A DNA stretch of 64,000 nucleotides from NCBI GenBank assembly GCA_029706075.1, contig JAINUG010000196.1, positions 1,211,001 through 1,275,000 on the forward strand, written 5' to 3'. Every line of letters starts with the position of its first letter. Position 1 is the first letter of the stretch. The DNA comes from Aldrovandia affinis (taxonomy: Eukaryota > Chordata > Actinopteri > Notacanthiformes > Halosauridae). The notes under the pieces were generated by a model. That model was given only the letters and a program-made list of their open reading frames with translations, was not told the DNA's origin and ran no database searches. Shown here in pieces: positions 1 through 10,672 of this stretch. Made by a program: the position numbers and the translations under genes.

Positions 1-51
1 ATGTTGTAAATAAATAAATAAATAATAATAAGATGAGTTGTTTTATTTTTA

Positions 52-475
52 ATACAAAAAAAGCATTCTGGTTTGAAAGTCCATGTTCACATGTTGTATG
101 AAATGTATGTATGAAATGTTTGTTGTACTTTGTAATGCAGGAGATATTTCCTACAGCACGATATGTGAAGAGATATCTTTAGTCACCTTAATGTGTACTG
201 CACTCTGCCCACTTTAGTTTAAAACCATGGTCATCTTTGTGTAACAACAGTGTATGTACATGGTAAGTGCACAGGGCCTGCCCACTTAATGTAAAGTGTA
301 AAACCTTAGTTACCTATGTGTAACAGCAATGTATGTACCAGATAAGTACACAAGAAAAGTCCACTTGCTGTGAAGTGTACAAGCACTATCATCATTCTTG
401 TTTTACAACAAACACTCAACATACTAATTTCAACATGTGAGCATGGACTTCCAAACCAGAATGCTTTTTCTGTAT
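52..475. repeat. Foldback/MITE element with about 45-bp terminal inverted repeats
   Basis: The left end (AAGCATTCTGGTTTG at about 61-75, then AGTCCATGTTCACATG) is matched in reverse complement by the right end at about 431-475, with only a few mismatches over some 45 bp. The element is about 424 bp and carries no coding sequence. The inner part consists of imperfect tandem repeats (separate entry). No clear target duplication was found, so the transposon superfamily is left open. Confidence 0.75.
207..380. repeat. Imperfect tandem repeat inside the foldback element, unit 73-79 bp
   Basis: Units start at 207, 280 and 359, each opening with a form of GCCCACTT or GTCCACTT and running through GTGTAACA(A/G)CA(G/A)TGTATGTAC. 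There are about 2.3 copies. The repeats explain the whole interior of the surrounding inverted-repeat element. Confidence 0.75.
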
Positions 476-930
476 GAAAACTAACAGAACTTATCTTCTG
501 ACAACAGACACCCCCCGGTTTTTACAGGAGTTAACTTCTACAAATTTGAGGGAGATATCTAAACATCTGAAACATCTTTCTACTCATTGATAATAATACA
601 TTTTGAACAAACGGTATCATTTGAGCCTCGCACCTACAGCCCTGGTGTCCATGTTGCGGGGACTAACCCCAGAAATATTCCTGTGATCCTTGTAGCTGGG
701 TGACAGTTACGCATACTGCTGGGAGTAAAATGGCTGCTAGCAGGTTGTTAAGTGCAATCACTGAGCTGGGCACTGCTGTTGCATCCTTGAGGGACATACT
801 TAACCAGAGTGGCTTCATGAATATGTCAAATGTAAAATATGTAGCCAAGTTTCTCTGAATAAGCAAATAGATAATGTTATCTGACCCTTGCCAAAGTGAG
901 GGATCAACACATCAACATCTACTACAGTTA
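476..930. other. Gene-free stretch
   Basis: No reading frame, repeat family or RNA gene could be recognised here. The short frame on the minus strand near 663-866 has no recognisable features. Confidence 0.5.
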
Positions 931-1145
931 CAGTGTGTATGTGTGTGTGTGTGGTTACTTGCCCACTTGTGAATGCATGTGTTAGTGCACATGCATTTGG
1001 CTGTGTGTGTGAAAAAAGTATGTGCATGAGTGTGTACTTCCATATGTCTGCATATTTGTATGGGAATGTTTTTGGCCTTGCCTGAATGTATGTGTGCCTG
1101 TGTGTGTGTGTGTGAGAGAGAGCAAGTGGGTGCATGCGTGTGTGC
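931..1145. repeat. Degenerate TG-rich microsatellite tract
   Basis: TG dinucleotide runs at about 931-953 and 1099-1122 are joined by interrupted TG/CATG-rich sequence. The histidine/threonine-rich and cysteine/valine-rich frames read across it are low-complexity artefacts. Confidence 0.8.
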
Positions 1146-2634
1146 TTGCGTGTAAATGTGCTGGCACATTCTATGAATCTGAGAAAGGCAATTGCGTTTT
1201 GATGCATGAGTGAAAAATCTCTTTCTTGCTCTTCACAGTGTTACCTTACTGTGCCCTTGGCGTGGAGGGTGGCAAGCAATTCCAGGGCTGCGAAAACACT
1301 GCCCCCCTCAACTTCTCACCCCGGCTCATAAGTGGAGGAGCTCATCAGTATGTTTCAGATAGCTCAGATAAATACCATAGCATTTACAGGATTTATGTAA
1401 TCCGCTTGCCTTAGAGGGGACATTTTTGCATATCACAGACAGTAAATAAAATGGCTGCTTTTCAGCATCGTTGACTGCAGCATACGCGTGACATAAAATA
1501 GCAATTAAGGACTCTAATCCTGTTTCAGTGACAATAAACTGCCACACCGATATTTTAAAAATTGAAAATGGATTGAGCCCCAAAAATTGCCTGAAACTCA
1601 GAGGCACTTTTGAGATCTGCGCTGTGTTGTGTTACACAAATTTACGAGACCACAAAAGTCACGGTAGACTAAAAACAAGCAGACCGTCACTGTAACACCT
1701 TTCATTAATGCATATTCCAGCAATAATTGAAAACAAGGTTATCAGCTGAGGAAATAGGATGGAAGGGTAAAGACTATCAAACTTGAATCTGAAGCTGAAC
1801 TTTGAGATCCTCAATAACTCACAGCTCATACACTCCGGTTGGTACGGAATACATACATCTGGGGTTCATCAAAGTTCAGAATATACTTTTAGGATTCCCC
1901 AGTTCTCTGGGAATTATACTCCTGTGTTTTCATCAGTACTTGGGGGAATATCCTTTTGGGATTCCCTCAATACTATAATATACTTTAGGATTCCAACAGC
2001 ACTATGGGTCCTCAACCACTCAGCCTGAAATGATGATTGAAATGGCTGACACCACTGGTCAGGACTCAAAGAGATATGCAGAGGCTGGCTGCTGTATCTA
2101 ATGCAGCACCACTGGTTCGTCAGCAGCCCTGAAGTGATACAGAACCATGGACAGCGTCAGACCCAATCACAGGCATGGTACGCTGCTGTGCAGTAGCTTG
2201 TTGCTAATCATGACGGCTGCTACCTACTGCCTCATCAGTGAGTCTATCTAAGGGCCTGACTCTCAGGATTTTGGGGAGAGGGCTGAGGGTATATTTATGT
2301 TGGATTTTGCATGAGATTTTGCATTTTGTTTTGACCCTGAGACATTTTCAGATGAATCTCTCATTTTAATATTATTTATAGATATTTTCCCAATTTTTTT
2401 TTATTTTCTCTACCTGACTGCCCTGTTAGGCTGTAAAAAGGAAGCTGTTCTTTGCTGCAAAACCTCTGCCCGGTCTTGTTCCTCCTCTCACCCACCCACA
2501 GAATGACCACACATAGTATTCTGTGAAAAATAAAAAGTATATCAGCATTTGGCTTGTCCACAGCCACGTTTTTTTCTAAACGCATTGGCAGCTGAACAGA
2601 CTCAGAAAGACTCACTTGAGTCCCTGACGGTACA
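1146..2634. other. Gene-free stretch
   Basis: No gene is recognisable. Between 1879 and 1999 a motif of the form AATATACTTT(T)AGGATTCC occurs twice, with a third related piece (GGGATTCCC) between. This suggests an old local duplication of about 95 bp. Confidence 0.45.
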
Positions 2635-3153
2635 TACACTACCAGTTAAAAGTTTTAGAACACCCCATTTTCCAGTTTTTACTGAAATTTAAGCAGTTAA
2701 AGTCCAGTGAATAACCTGAAATGGTACAAAGATAAGTGGTAAACTGCCAGAGGTTTAAAAAAAGGTTTAGGTTACCAAAAACTGAAAAATTATGTACATT
2801 TCAGAGTTATAAAAAAGGCCCTTTTCAGGGAACAAGTAATGGGTTAACGTGGGTTAACAGTCACTCTGTGCAAGTCACCGACTCTGGATCCAGCAAAAGA
2901 GCCCCAGACCATCACGCTTCCTCCTCCATGTTTGACAGTTGGTGTCACACACCGGGGAGCCATTCTTTGCCTACTTGACGGCCTACAAAAACCTTTCAAA
3001 ATGTCAAGATTTCAAATTTTGATTAATCGATCATTAAGACCTTCTTCCAGTCTTCAGTAGTCCACTGGCAGTGCTTCATGGCCCAGGCAAGCCTCTTTTT
3101 CTTATTTTGCCATCTTAGCAATGGCTTTCTTACTGCCACTCGACCTGTCAAAC

Positions 3154-5451
3154 CATTACATTTTTACATTTACATTTTACATTTACATTTTACATTTTAA
3201 GCATTTAGCAGACGCTCTTATCCAGAGCGACTTACAAGATGTGCATTAATACAAGGTAAGAACAATCATAGTTAGCGCACAAGATCAGTGCAGTAAAACG
3301 TCAATAGACATCATTGCAGGCGTCTGCATATCATACCTGTAACACTGGAAAAGAAAAGGTTAGTGTTTTTTATTTTTTTTATTATTTTATTTTTTTACAG
3401 TATAGAACAAGTAAACAGTGGTGATGACAGATTGACTAGATGGACAGTGTTCAGTGGTAGTGGAGTCTGAAGAGATGGGTTTTGGGTTTTGGAAGTGATT
3501 CCGCAGTCCTGACCGATTGCGGGAGGTCGTTCCACCAACGAGGACCAGGACAGAGAAGAGGCGAGACCGCGGAGAGCGGCTGCCAGGCGCCCGGAGGGAT
3601 GGGGCAGTCAGTTTGCCAGCGGAGGCGGAGCGGAGGGGTCTGGGCGGGGTGTAGGGAGTGATGAGTGAGTGGAGGTATGGGGGAGCAGTACCTCTGGCCG
3701 CTTGAAAAGCAAGCACCAGTGACTTGAATCTGATGCATGCTGCGATGGGGAGCCAGTGCAGAGAGGAGAGTAGAGGGGTGGCGTGGGTGAACTTCGGCTG
3801 GTTGAACACCAGGCGAGCAGCAGCGTTCTGGACTAGTTGCAGTGGCTTGATGGCACAGGCCGGGAGGCCTGCCAGCAAGGAATTGCAGTAGTCCAGACGT
3901 GAGATCACCAGGGCCTGGACCAGGAGTTGAGTGGCCTCTTGGGTGAGGAACGGTCGGATCCTCCGGATGTTATGGAGGGAGAAACGGCAGGTCCGAGTGA
4001 TCGCTGCAATATGGCTCGAGAAGCACAGCTGGTTGTCCAGGGTTACCCCAAGACTCCTGGCAGACTGGGACGGAGACACTATGGAGCCTTCCACGGTGAT
4101 TGACGCATCAATCATCGGGGAGCCCTTCGCTGGGAGGAAGAGCAGCTCTGTCTTCCCCAGGTTCAGCTTCAGGTGGTGGGTGGACATCCATGCGGAGATG
4201 TCAGCCAGGCATGCAGAGATCCATGCTGGGACCTGGGTATCAGATGAAGGGAAGGAGAGAAAGAGTTGAGTGTCATCAGCATAACAGTGATAGGAAAAAC
4301 CATGAGCAGAAATAACAGAGCCAAGTGACTTGGTGTACAGAGAAAATAGGACGGGGCCTAGCACCGAGCCCTGCGGGGACTCCGGTAGAGAGGGTGGGGG
4401 GAGAAGAGGAGGATCCTCCAGGCCATCTGGTAGGACCGGTCAGCCAGGGTAGGACTCAAACCATGTCAGCGCAGATCCAGAGATTCCCATCTCGGCGAGA
4501 GATGAGAGCAGGATCCGGTGGTCCACGGTGTCGAATGCCGCCGACAGGTCGAGGAGGAGGAGGACAGAGCTAAGGGATCGGGACTTAGCAACGTGAAGAG
4601 CCTCAGTGACCGCAAGGAGAGCAGTCTCTGTGGAGTGGCCTGCTCTGAACCCAGATTGGTTGGGATCAAGCAGGTCGTTCTGTAAGAGATGAGCAGACAG
4701 TTGATTATAGACAGCCCGCTCTAATGTTTTGGAAAGGAATGGGAGGAGAGAGACAGGTTGGTAGTTAGAGATGACAGCAGGATTCAGAGAGGGTTTTTTG
4801 AGGAGGGGGACAACCTGAGCGCATTTGAGGGAGGAGGGGACAGAGCCAGAGGAAAGAGAGGAGTTAATGATATTGGAGGGGAAGGAATGGGATCAAGAGG
4901 GCAGGTGGTGGGACGGTGGGAGAGAACAAGTTGAAGGATGTCCGAGTCAGGGAGGGGTGAAAAGGAGGACAGAGGGGTGGGAGGTAGAGGTAGCGGGATG
5001 AGAGAGGGAGAGGTTGGGGGGAAGGAGTTGCGAATAACATCAACCTTCTCGTGAAAGAAGGATGAGAAGTCATCGGCGGTTAGAGAGGAGGGGGGTGGGG
5101 GAGGAGGAGGGGTGAGGAGAGAGGAGAACGTAGCATAGAGTTTACGTGGGTTGGAAACAGAAGATTGAATCTTAGAAAGGAAAAATGCAGACTTAGCAGA
5201 GGAGAGGATAGCGGAGAAGGAAGCCAGGAGTGTGTGGAAATCAGACAGAGCTACAGGGGATTTGGATTTTCTCAATTTCCTTTCTGCCGCACGCAGCTTC
5301 AGTCGGTTAGCCCGAATGGAATCGGTTAGCCAGGGGGTGGGGGGGGAGACGAGCAGGTTTAGCGGATAGAGGACAGAGTAAGTCAAAGGAGGAGGAGAGA
5401 GAGGAAAGTAGGGTGGATGATGCTACCTCAGCAGGTAGCTGAGAGAAGGCA
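3154..5451 (-). mobile_element. 5'-truncated L2-clade LINE inserted in a Tc1 copy
   Basis: The 3' end lies on the left. It has the fish L2-type tail (TTTAGCAGACGCTCTTATCC, then AGAGCGACTTAC) and ATGTAAA-type terminal repeats. The insert is bounded by the 6-bp direct repeat TCAAAC at 3148-3153 and 5452-5457. The Tc1 sequence is continuous when the insert is removed (compare 60420-60450). About 2.3 kb remains, covering the linker before the reverse transcriptase, the reverse transcriptase itself and the 3'UTR. The endonuclease part is missing. It is younger than its Tc1 host copy. A second L2 3' fragment lies at 44674-45081. Confidence 0.9.
3387..5386 (-). pseudogene. L2 LINE reverse transcriptase (ORF2) remnant
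   Basis: The enzyme would copy LINE RNA into DNA at a nicked target. The longest open part (4364 down to 3387) reads [15 protein letters not shown], then the catalytic [10 protein letters not shown] box, then the thumb region ([17 protein letters not shown]). Its end, [11 protein letters not shown], is typical of L2 C-termini. Further upstream, around 4466-4669, the earlier reverse transcriptase boxes lie in another frame. The stretch at 4784-5386 carries the pre-RT linker (SFFHEKVDVIRN), again in a different frame. At least two frameshifts therefore break the gene. No start codon is native because the 5' end is truncated. Confidence 0.85.
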
Positions 5452-5653
5452 TCAAACCTGCAGCTCGAAGTCTTCTCTTCACAGTTGAAACTGAGACTTC
5501 CTTACTTCGACCAGTGTTAAGCTGTGCTTGAAGCTGTTGTCCTGTGAGCCGCCTATCACTCAAGCTGTTGACTCTCAGAAACTTGTCTTCTGATTTTGTT
5601 GTGGCTTTGGGTCTGCCAGACCTCTTCCTGTCAGAGTTTCCTCCAGTTTCCAA
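5452..5653 (-). pseudogene. Tc1 transposase fragment, N-terminal DNA-binding region
   Basis: On the minus strand the frame reads ETGGNSDRKRSGRPK, then a segment rich in helix-turn-helix-like residues ending in STVKRRLRAAGL. The GRPK motif between two helix-turn-helix parts is typical of Tc1 transposases, which bind their own terminal repeats. The frame is cut at 5452 by the L2 LINE, and the catalytic domain is elsewhere or deleted, so no active enzyme could be made. No native start codon is assigned. Confidence 0.8.
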
Positions 5654-5859
5654 GTGCCTTTTGATGGTGTAGGAAACTACTCACTGCCAAAAAACTTACA
5701 TTATTTTTCAGTTTTTGGGAACCTAAACTTTTTTTTAAATCTCTGCCAGTTTACCGCTTACCTTTGTACCATTTCAGGTTATTCACTGGACTTGAACTGC
5801 TTAAATTTCAGTAAAAACTGGAAAATGGGGGTGTTCTAAAACCTTTGACTGGTAGTGTA

Positions 5860-6937
5860 TATATATATGTTTTTCTTTTTCTATATTTATTTTTGATAAA
5901 AGTCATAAAACATTTCAATGTATTCTTTTTAAAAGTCATACACCTTGGGGTGCAGCAAAACGCAATAAAAAAGATCAATTAAATGACTTTACAGAGGAGT
6001 TTTGACAGTTCAGCTCAGTGGTAAAGGTTGAACAATCAGTGATGAGTATGTATAAGCATCTCAGAGAGTAAAGGATGAACGTGGAAATATTCCTTTCATG
6101 TATCTGATGAGCAAATTATGTTTTCTTTATTGAAAGCGTTAAAACGTTCGTTAGATCAGTGAAGGAAAAGACACTGAATGCATTCATGTTGTTGGCGATT
6201 GAGAACAAATTTACCACTTCCCTGGATTATGATGACATCATTGAGGAAAGTCAGGAGAAAGCATCTGTAAATGTGAGTACTTTCCAAAGACAAAGAATAA
6301 AATCTAATGTAAAATGCCACTAAATAAATGAAATGTGATGGCCTATACCCCTATAAATACAAGAGTATGAAATTGCATATAAATACCTAAATATAAATAA
6401 ACCAGAGCAGAGTAAAACATATATACCTACATAAACTTATTTTACCTTAATGAACAACATTATGTGAGGGGGGGTGTAGTCTAGTGTAGTCTATCCCTTT
6501 AATCTGGCCCTGTTGAGGTGTATTCCTCAAGAGCTGTCTCCAACCAAAACGAATGAGAGAGCAGTTTTTGATTTGTCTGGTTGATTTGTCAGCTTGTTTA
6601 CGAAACTGAAAATTGCCACAATTTAATACATTGGCACAGCATATTGGAAGCACAGTATGTGACAGAGACAAGGGGGGGGGGGGTACTTTACAAAGTATTA
6701 TTAGTAAAAATATATTAGTTAAAAATATTGTGGAATAACTCTGGCTTTTTTGGTTTTGATTGAACAAAACCAGGCTTATTTCCATGGCAAATCATCAGGT
6801 ATCTTAATCCTGTTCTAAAGCAGGCTCATTCCAAGTTATCGTGGCTATGGGCTTCAATTGGCATCATCCCGACCAGTGAAATCAGATACTCTCTGTTCTG
6901 AAAGACTAACATCATTTTGATAGACTACAATGCTACT
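5860..6937. other. Gene-free stretch
   Basis: There is a short TA run after the Tc1 end, a G-run at 6673-6684 and otherwise AT-rich unique-looking sequence. No coding or RNA feature could be supported. Confidence 0.5.
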
Positions 6938-7319
6938 GGGTCTGTAGTATAGTGATTAGAAATATAAACTTAACCTCTACGAGTGTGAGCTACCTATCAT
7001 GTTGGCAGTTTGATACCCGACTGTACCAGACCAGTCCTGGTGGGAAGCCCCAATTGGGGGCGGCCTTTGGCTGTCTGCCCCAGGGGGAGGAGGGAGGGAG
7101 AGCTGGCACAAGCTCGCTGAGAAGTAGTTGGGCGACCTCGTAAACAGGGTTGGGCAAGTCTCGGAGGAGACAAACATCGCCTCGAGGTATTCGCTTCTCC
7201 TGTGGAGGCGGGTGGTGAGTTTGTGGGGGAGGGTAAATTGAAAAGAAAAAATAGAGGGTATAATTGGCTATGGAGAAAAACAGGGGAAAAAATCTGAAAC
7301 AAAAATAAAAAATAGAATT
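6938..7319 (+). mobile_element. tRNA-derived SINE (family A), plus orientation
   Basis: A tRNA-like head (GGGTCTGTAGTATAGTGATT; B-box-like GGCAGTTTGATACCC at about 7004-7018) is followed by a body with GGCTGTCTGCCCCAGGGGGA and a tail of TAGAGGGTATAATTGGC and AAAAATCTGAAAC. The same body and tail recur at 9378, 20965, 35880, 37215, 53862 and 61482. Pol III would transcribe it from the internal boxes, and a LINE supplies the reverse transcriptase. The head is diverged, and the target duplication is not clear. Confidence 0.8.
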
Positions 7320-7349
7320 AAAATGTAATGTTACAACTGGATTTAAATA

Positions 7350-8916
7350 CACTGCTCAAAGAAATTAAGGGAACACTTAAATCATACATCGCAGATCTCG
7401 ATGAACGAAATATTCAAGTTGAAAATCTTTATTGATTACATTGTGTACATCGAGAACAAAATGATGTAAGAATGGTCAATGGAAATCATTAACCCATTGA
7501 GGGCTGGATTCAAAATCACACCCAAAATCAAAGTGAAAAATTGAGATCACAGGCTGATCCAACTTGTGTGAATTTCATCACGACAACTCATAATGTGGCT
7601 CAGTAGTGTGTATGGCCCCCACGTGCCTGTATGCACTCCCGGCAACGTCTGGGCATGCTCCTGATGAGATGGTGGATGGTGTCCTGGGGGATCTCCTCCC
7701 AGACCTGGATCAACGCATCAGTGAGCTCCTGGACAGTCTGTGGCGCTACTTGGCGGCGGCGGATGCACCGATACATAACGTCCCAGACGTGCTCAATTGG
7801 ATTCAGGTCTGGGGAACGTGAGGGCCAGTCAATGGCATCAATGCCTTCGTCATCCAGGAACTGCCTACACACTCTGACCACATGAGGCCGGGCATTGTCC
7901 TGCACCAGGAGGAACCCAGGGCACACTGCACCAGCGTAAGGTCTGACAATGGGTCTGAGGATTTCATCCCAGTACCTAACAGCAGTCAGGGTACCGTTGG
8001 CTAGCATGTGGAGGTTTGTGCGGCCCTCCAAGGATATGCCTCCCCAGACCATCACTGACCCACCACCAAACCGGTCATGCTAGATGATGTTGCAGGCAGC
8101 ATAACGTTTGCCACGGCATCTCCAGACTCTTTCACGTCTGTCACATGTGCTCAGTGTGAACCTGCTCTCATCTGTGAAGAGAACGGGGCGCCAATGGCGA
8201 ACCTGCCAATTCTGGTGTTCTCTGGCAAATGCCAATCGAGCTGCACGGTGCAGGGCTGTGAGCACAGGTCTCACTACAGGATGTCGGGCCCTCATGCCAC
8301 CCTCATGGAGTCTGTTTCTGACAGTTTGGTCAGAAACATGTACACCAGTAGCCCGCTGGAGGTCATTTTGTAGGGCTCTGGCAGTGCTCCTCCTGTTACT
8401 CCTCGCACAAAGGAGCAGATACCGGTCCTGCCGCTGGGTTGTTGCCCTTCTACGGCTCTGTTCAGCTCTCCTCGTGTAATGGCCCGTCTCCCTCCTCCAT
8501 GCCCTTGAGACTGTGCTGGGAGGCACAGCAAACCTTCTTGCGACGGCACGTATGGATGTGCCATCCTGGAGGAGCTGGACTACCTGTGCAACCTGAATGG
8601 GCTGCAGGTACCGCCTCATGCTACCAGTAGTGACAAGGGCACTAGAAAAATGCAAAACTAGAGAAAAATCTGTCAGGAAGGATAAGGAGAGAGAAATGGT
8701 CTGTGGCCACCACCTGCAAAACCATTTACTTTTTGGGGGTTGTCTTGCTGTTGCCTCTCCTGTCCACCTGTTGTCACTTTCATTTGCACCAAAGCAGGTG
8801 AAATTGATTCACAATTGTTTACGCTTACTAACTGGACAGATCGATATCCCAGAAGTTTAATTGACTTGGTGTTATACTGTGATGATTAAGTGTTCCCTTA
8901 ATTTCTTTGAGCAGTG
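7350..8916 (-). mobile_element. Nearly intact Tc1/mariner transposon, 1.57 kb
   Basis: The terminal repeats are identical over about 31 bp, starting CACTGCTCAAAGAAATTAAG and continuing GGAACACTTAA. TA lies directly outside both ends (7348-7349 and 8917-8918). The single gene on the minus strand fills most of the element, with about 250-300 bp of non-coding sequence at each end. Length and layout are those of a full Tc1-type element, and the low divergence of the two ends suggests a fairly recent insertion. Confidence 0.95.
7600..8619 (-). pseudogene. Tc1 transposase with a single in-frame TAG stop
   Basis: This enzyme would bind the terminal repeats and cut and paste the element at TA sites. 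From the ATG at 8619-8617 ([12 protein letters not shown]) to the stop at 7600 the frame would be 339 codons, the usual Tc1 size. The only interruption is TAG at 8082-8080, between YAACNII and HDRFGGGSVMVWGG, where relatives probably have glutamine (CAG). The N-terminal helix-turn-helix ([20 protein letters not shown]) is intact. The catalytic residues are visible as LFTDESRF, then VQDNARPH, then SPDLNPIEHVW. The last two are separated by 34 residues (DD34E). The start at 8655 would need TTG, so the ATG was chosen. Confidence 0.93.
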
Positions 8917-8918
8917 TA

Positions 8919-9366
8919 CAATGATTGTGTATAAGATACCTGGATGGTTTCATACCCAGTTGATGGGATAATAATATAAATCAATGTACTGTAGACAGCA
9001 TTGTGTTTATTACAAATGTGAATGAAAGATATTTATAGTTGAAAAACAGAGGACAATGTAGTGATTAGCCAGGATGTCTATATTTTGATGGAATAGACAC
9101 TGTTTTAAATCCCTTAAATTGAAATAGAAGGCAGCTGTGCATATCCATCATGGCATGCTCAGTGGATATTTATATAGCCTATTCTTTTTTCTACCAGGCA
9201 GCCAGCACTTTGTTTGGGGGGGTCTCCAATTAATTGTTATGCCCTCCGTCTTCACTTCCGTACCTTCCCCTTGACCCCCTTTTCACAAATCAGTGATCAC
9301 CATATTCTGAACCTTTAAAGGTTTGACACGCAATGTATTATTATGAAATAATTGTAATAACAATAA
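8919..9366. other. Gene-free stretch
   Basis: AT-rich sequence between a Tc1 element and a SINE. Nothing else could be recognised. Confidence 0.5.
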
Positions 9367-9377
9367 TAACATAATGT

Positions 9378-9657
9378 TAGTTCTTTTGTTTCAAGTTTTT
9401 TCCCATTTTTCCCACAATTTGGTTGTCAATTATACCCTCTATTTATCTCAATTCACCATCCCCCATGAGTGCGCTGCCCGTCCTCCGGGTAACAGTTTTT
9501 CTCGGGCCGGCAGATCCACTTCCTCCGAGACGGAACCCGACTACAGATGCCCTCTGGCTCACCCTCCCCCTGGGGTGGACAGCCAATTGCCAGGGCCAGG
9601 GCCTGGTCAGGCAGAGACGGGTTTCAAACCGCATCCGTGATAGGCAGCGCACACCCC
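9378..9657 (-). mobile_element. tRNA-derived SINE (family A), minus orientation, exact 11-bp target duplication
   Basis: The direct repeat TAACATAATGT lies at 9367-9377 and 9658-9668. On the minus strand the head has a B-box-like GGTTTGAAACCC. The body shows GGCTGTCCACCCCAGGGGG, and the tail reads TAGAGGGTATAATTGAC then AAACTTGAAAC. About 280 bp long and shorter than the copies at 6938 and 53862, because part of the middle is missing. Confidence 0.88.
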
Positions 9658-9668
9658 TAACATAATGT

Positions 9669-10439
9669 ATGATGGTTGTTGCTGAAACATTTCAAGAACC
9701 TTGCAACAATACCAGTTTCTCACAGAATTTAACCTGCATCCTGCTCCAGTCCAGTTTCCTTGCCACTGTACCACACAGAGGGAAATGTGACTGTAACTGA
9801 TATCTTTATGATTGAATTGTTCCATTCTGTGTTGGGAATATGGGGGCGTCATTTCTTGTCTAAACAGCCACAACAGAAATTCAATGCAGATTTGCATATG
9901 ATGTCAGTATGACACTTCCCACATCAGGACTGGTAAGCAAAACACAACAAAAAATGAGTGAGGAGTCAGCATCTTTCATCTCCAGGCTGTCCTCACTAAG
10001 GGTATTGTTAGTATTAGTATGCGTGTTTCATGTCTTTGGAACACCTGCACACAATATGGTGGTAATCACTTTAAGGCTTTTTAACATTCACAAAAAGGAT
10101 TGCCTTGGTTTTCTTGACTTTCTGATACTGAAAAGACCCTTGCTCCAAAGAGCAAGGTTTTTTATTTTTTTTTAACATTTGACATATTTTGGTTTGGAAA
10201 AAGTTCAGAAACTTTCCTACAGTTTTCTTCCACTCAACTGCGCACAGTACCTGTGAAATGTAATTTTGCTGTTGGCGGAACAGACTCATCGCTATGTCTG
10301 CTGGAGAGTGTTGGTACGCCATGTTGGCTGTCCCCAGGCAGCTGGTGATGATTGCCTTACCAGTCTGGCTGATGACTCAGCTATTTGAGAGCACCAACTT
10401 TATTTGGCACAGTAAATGTCATGGTGCTGTGTTTTAAGG
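9669..10439. other. Gene-free stretch
   Basis: No feature could be supported. The short inverted repeat CTTGCTCCAAAGAGCAAG at 10139-10156 could form a small hairpin of unknown meaning. Confidence 0.45.
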
Positions 10440-10672
10440 GTCAGGAGCAGGCGTTCTTGTGCCGCCGAGTGGTCACCCGGTGCTGTCTGCCGTTTAATTG
10501 GAGGACCGCTGTTTGGCCTTGGTCCTCTGTAGGATTCTGGCAGAGAGGAATGGAGCCCAGATTGGACACAGCAGTGATTCTGATGATGTACACATCGTAC
10601 ACATCGACAGGAGTCATCTGCGAGCCCTCAGCAACGTTATAGTGGGAGCTCAGCTGCAGTGTTGCCAGAGGC
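10440..10672 (-). other. Possible decayed or unrecognised exon, or conserved island
   Basis: This GC-richer island stands out from AT-rich flanks. On the minus strand an uninterrupted frame of about 75 codons runs from around 10672 to a TGA near 10470, with segments such as VDVYDVYIIRITAVSN and LQLNGRQHRVTTRRH. A possible splice acceptor (CACTGCAG) lies near its beginning. The plus strand also has an open frame over the same bases. No protein family was recognised, so it could equally be a conserved regulatory island or chance. Confidence 0.25.

Larger units (their letters stand above)
2637..5857 (-). mobile_element. Internally deleted Tc1/mariner element, split by an L2 insertion
   Basis: Both ends read CACTACCAGT or its complement, followed by AGTTTTAGAACACCCC, and are flanked by TA at 2635-2636 and 5858-5859. 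The inverted repeats run about 95 bp, to the GTACCATTTCAGG block. Read on the minus strand it contains the Tc1 DNA-binding region and then the middle piece ending in a GGGSVMVWGSFAGS motif. The sequence then jumps into 3' non-coding DNA, so the last two catalytic acidic residues are missing. After removing the L2 insert and one target repeat it is about 917 bp, against roughly 1.6 kb for a full Tc1. The copy at 60042-61014 shares the same deletion junction. Confidence 0.9.

Noticed and set aside
815-1207. A 130-codon His/Thr-rich frame on the minus strand
   Set aside because: It is read across a TG/CA-rich degenerate microsatellite, and several frames on both strands look alike.
3931-4573. 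Plus-strand frames of 70-110 codons
   Set aside because: They are mirror frames of the L2 reverse transcriptase on the minus strand.
7606-8860. Plus-strand frames up to 123 codons
   Set aside because: They lie opposite the Tc1 transposase gene and have no family features.
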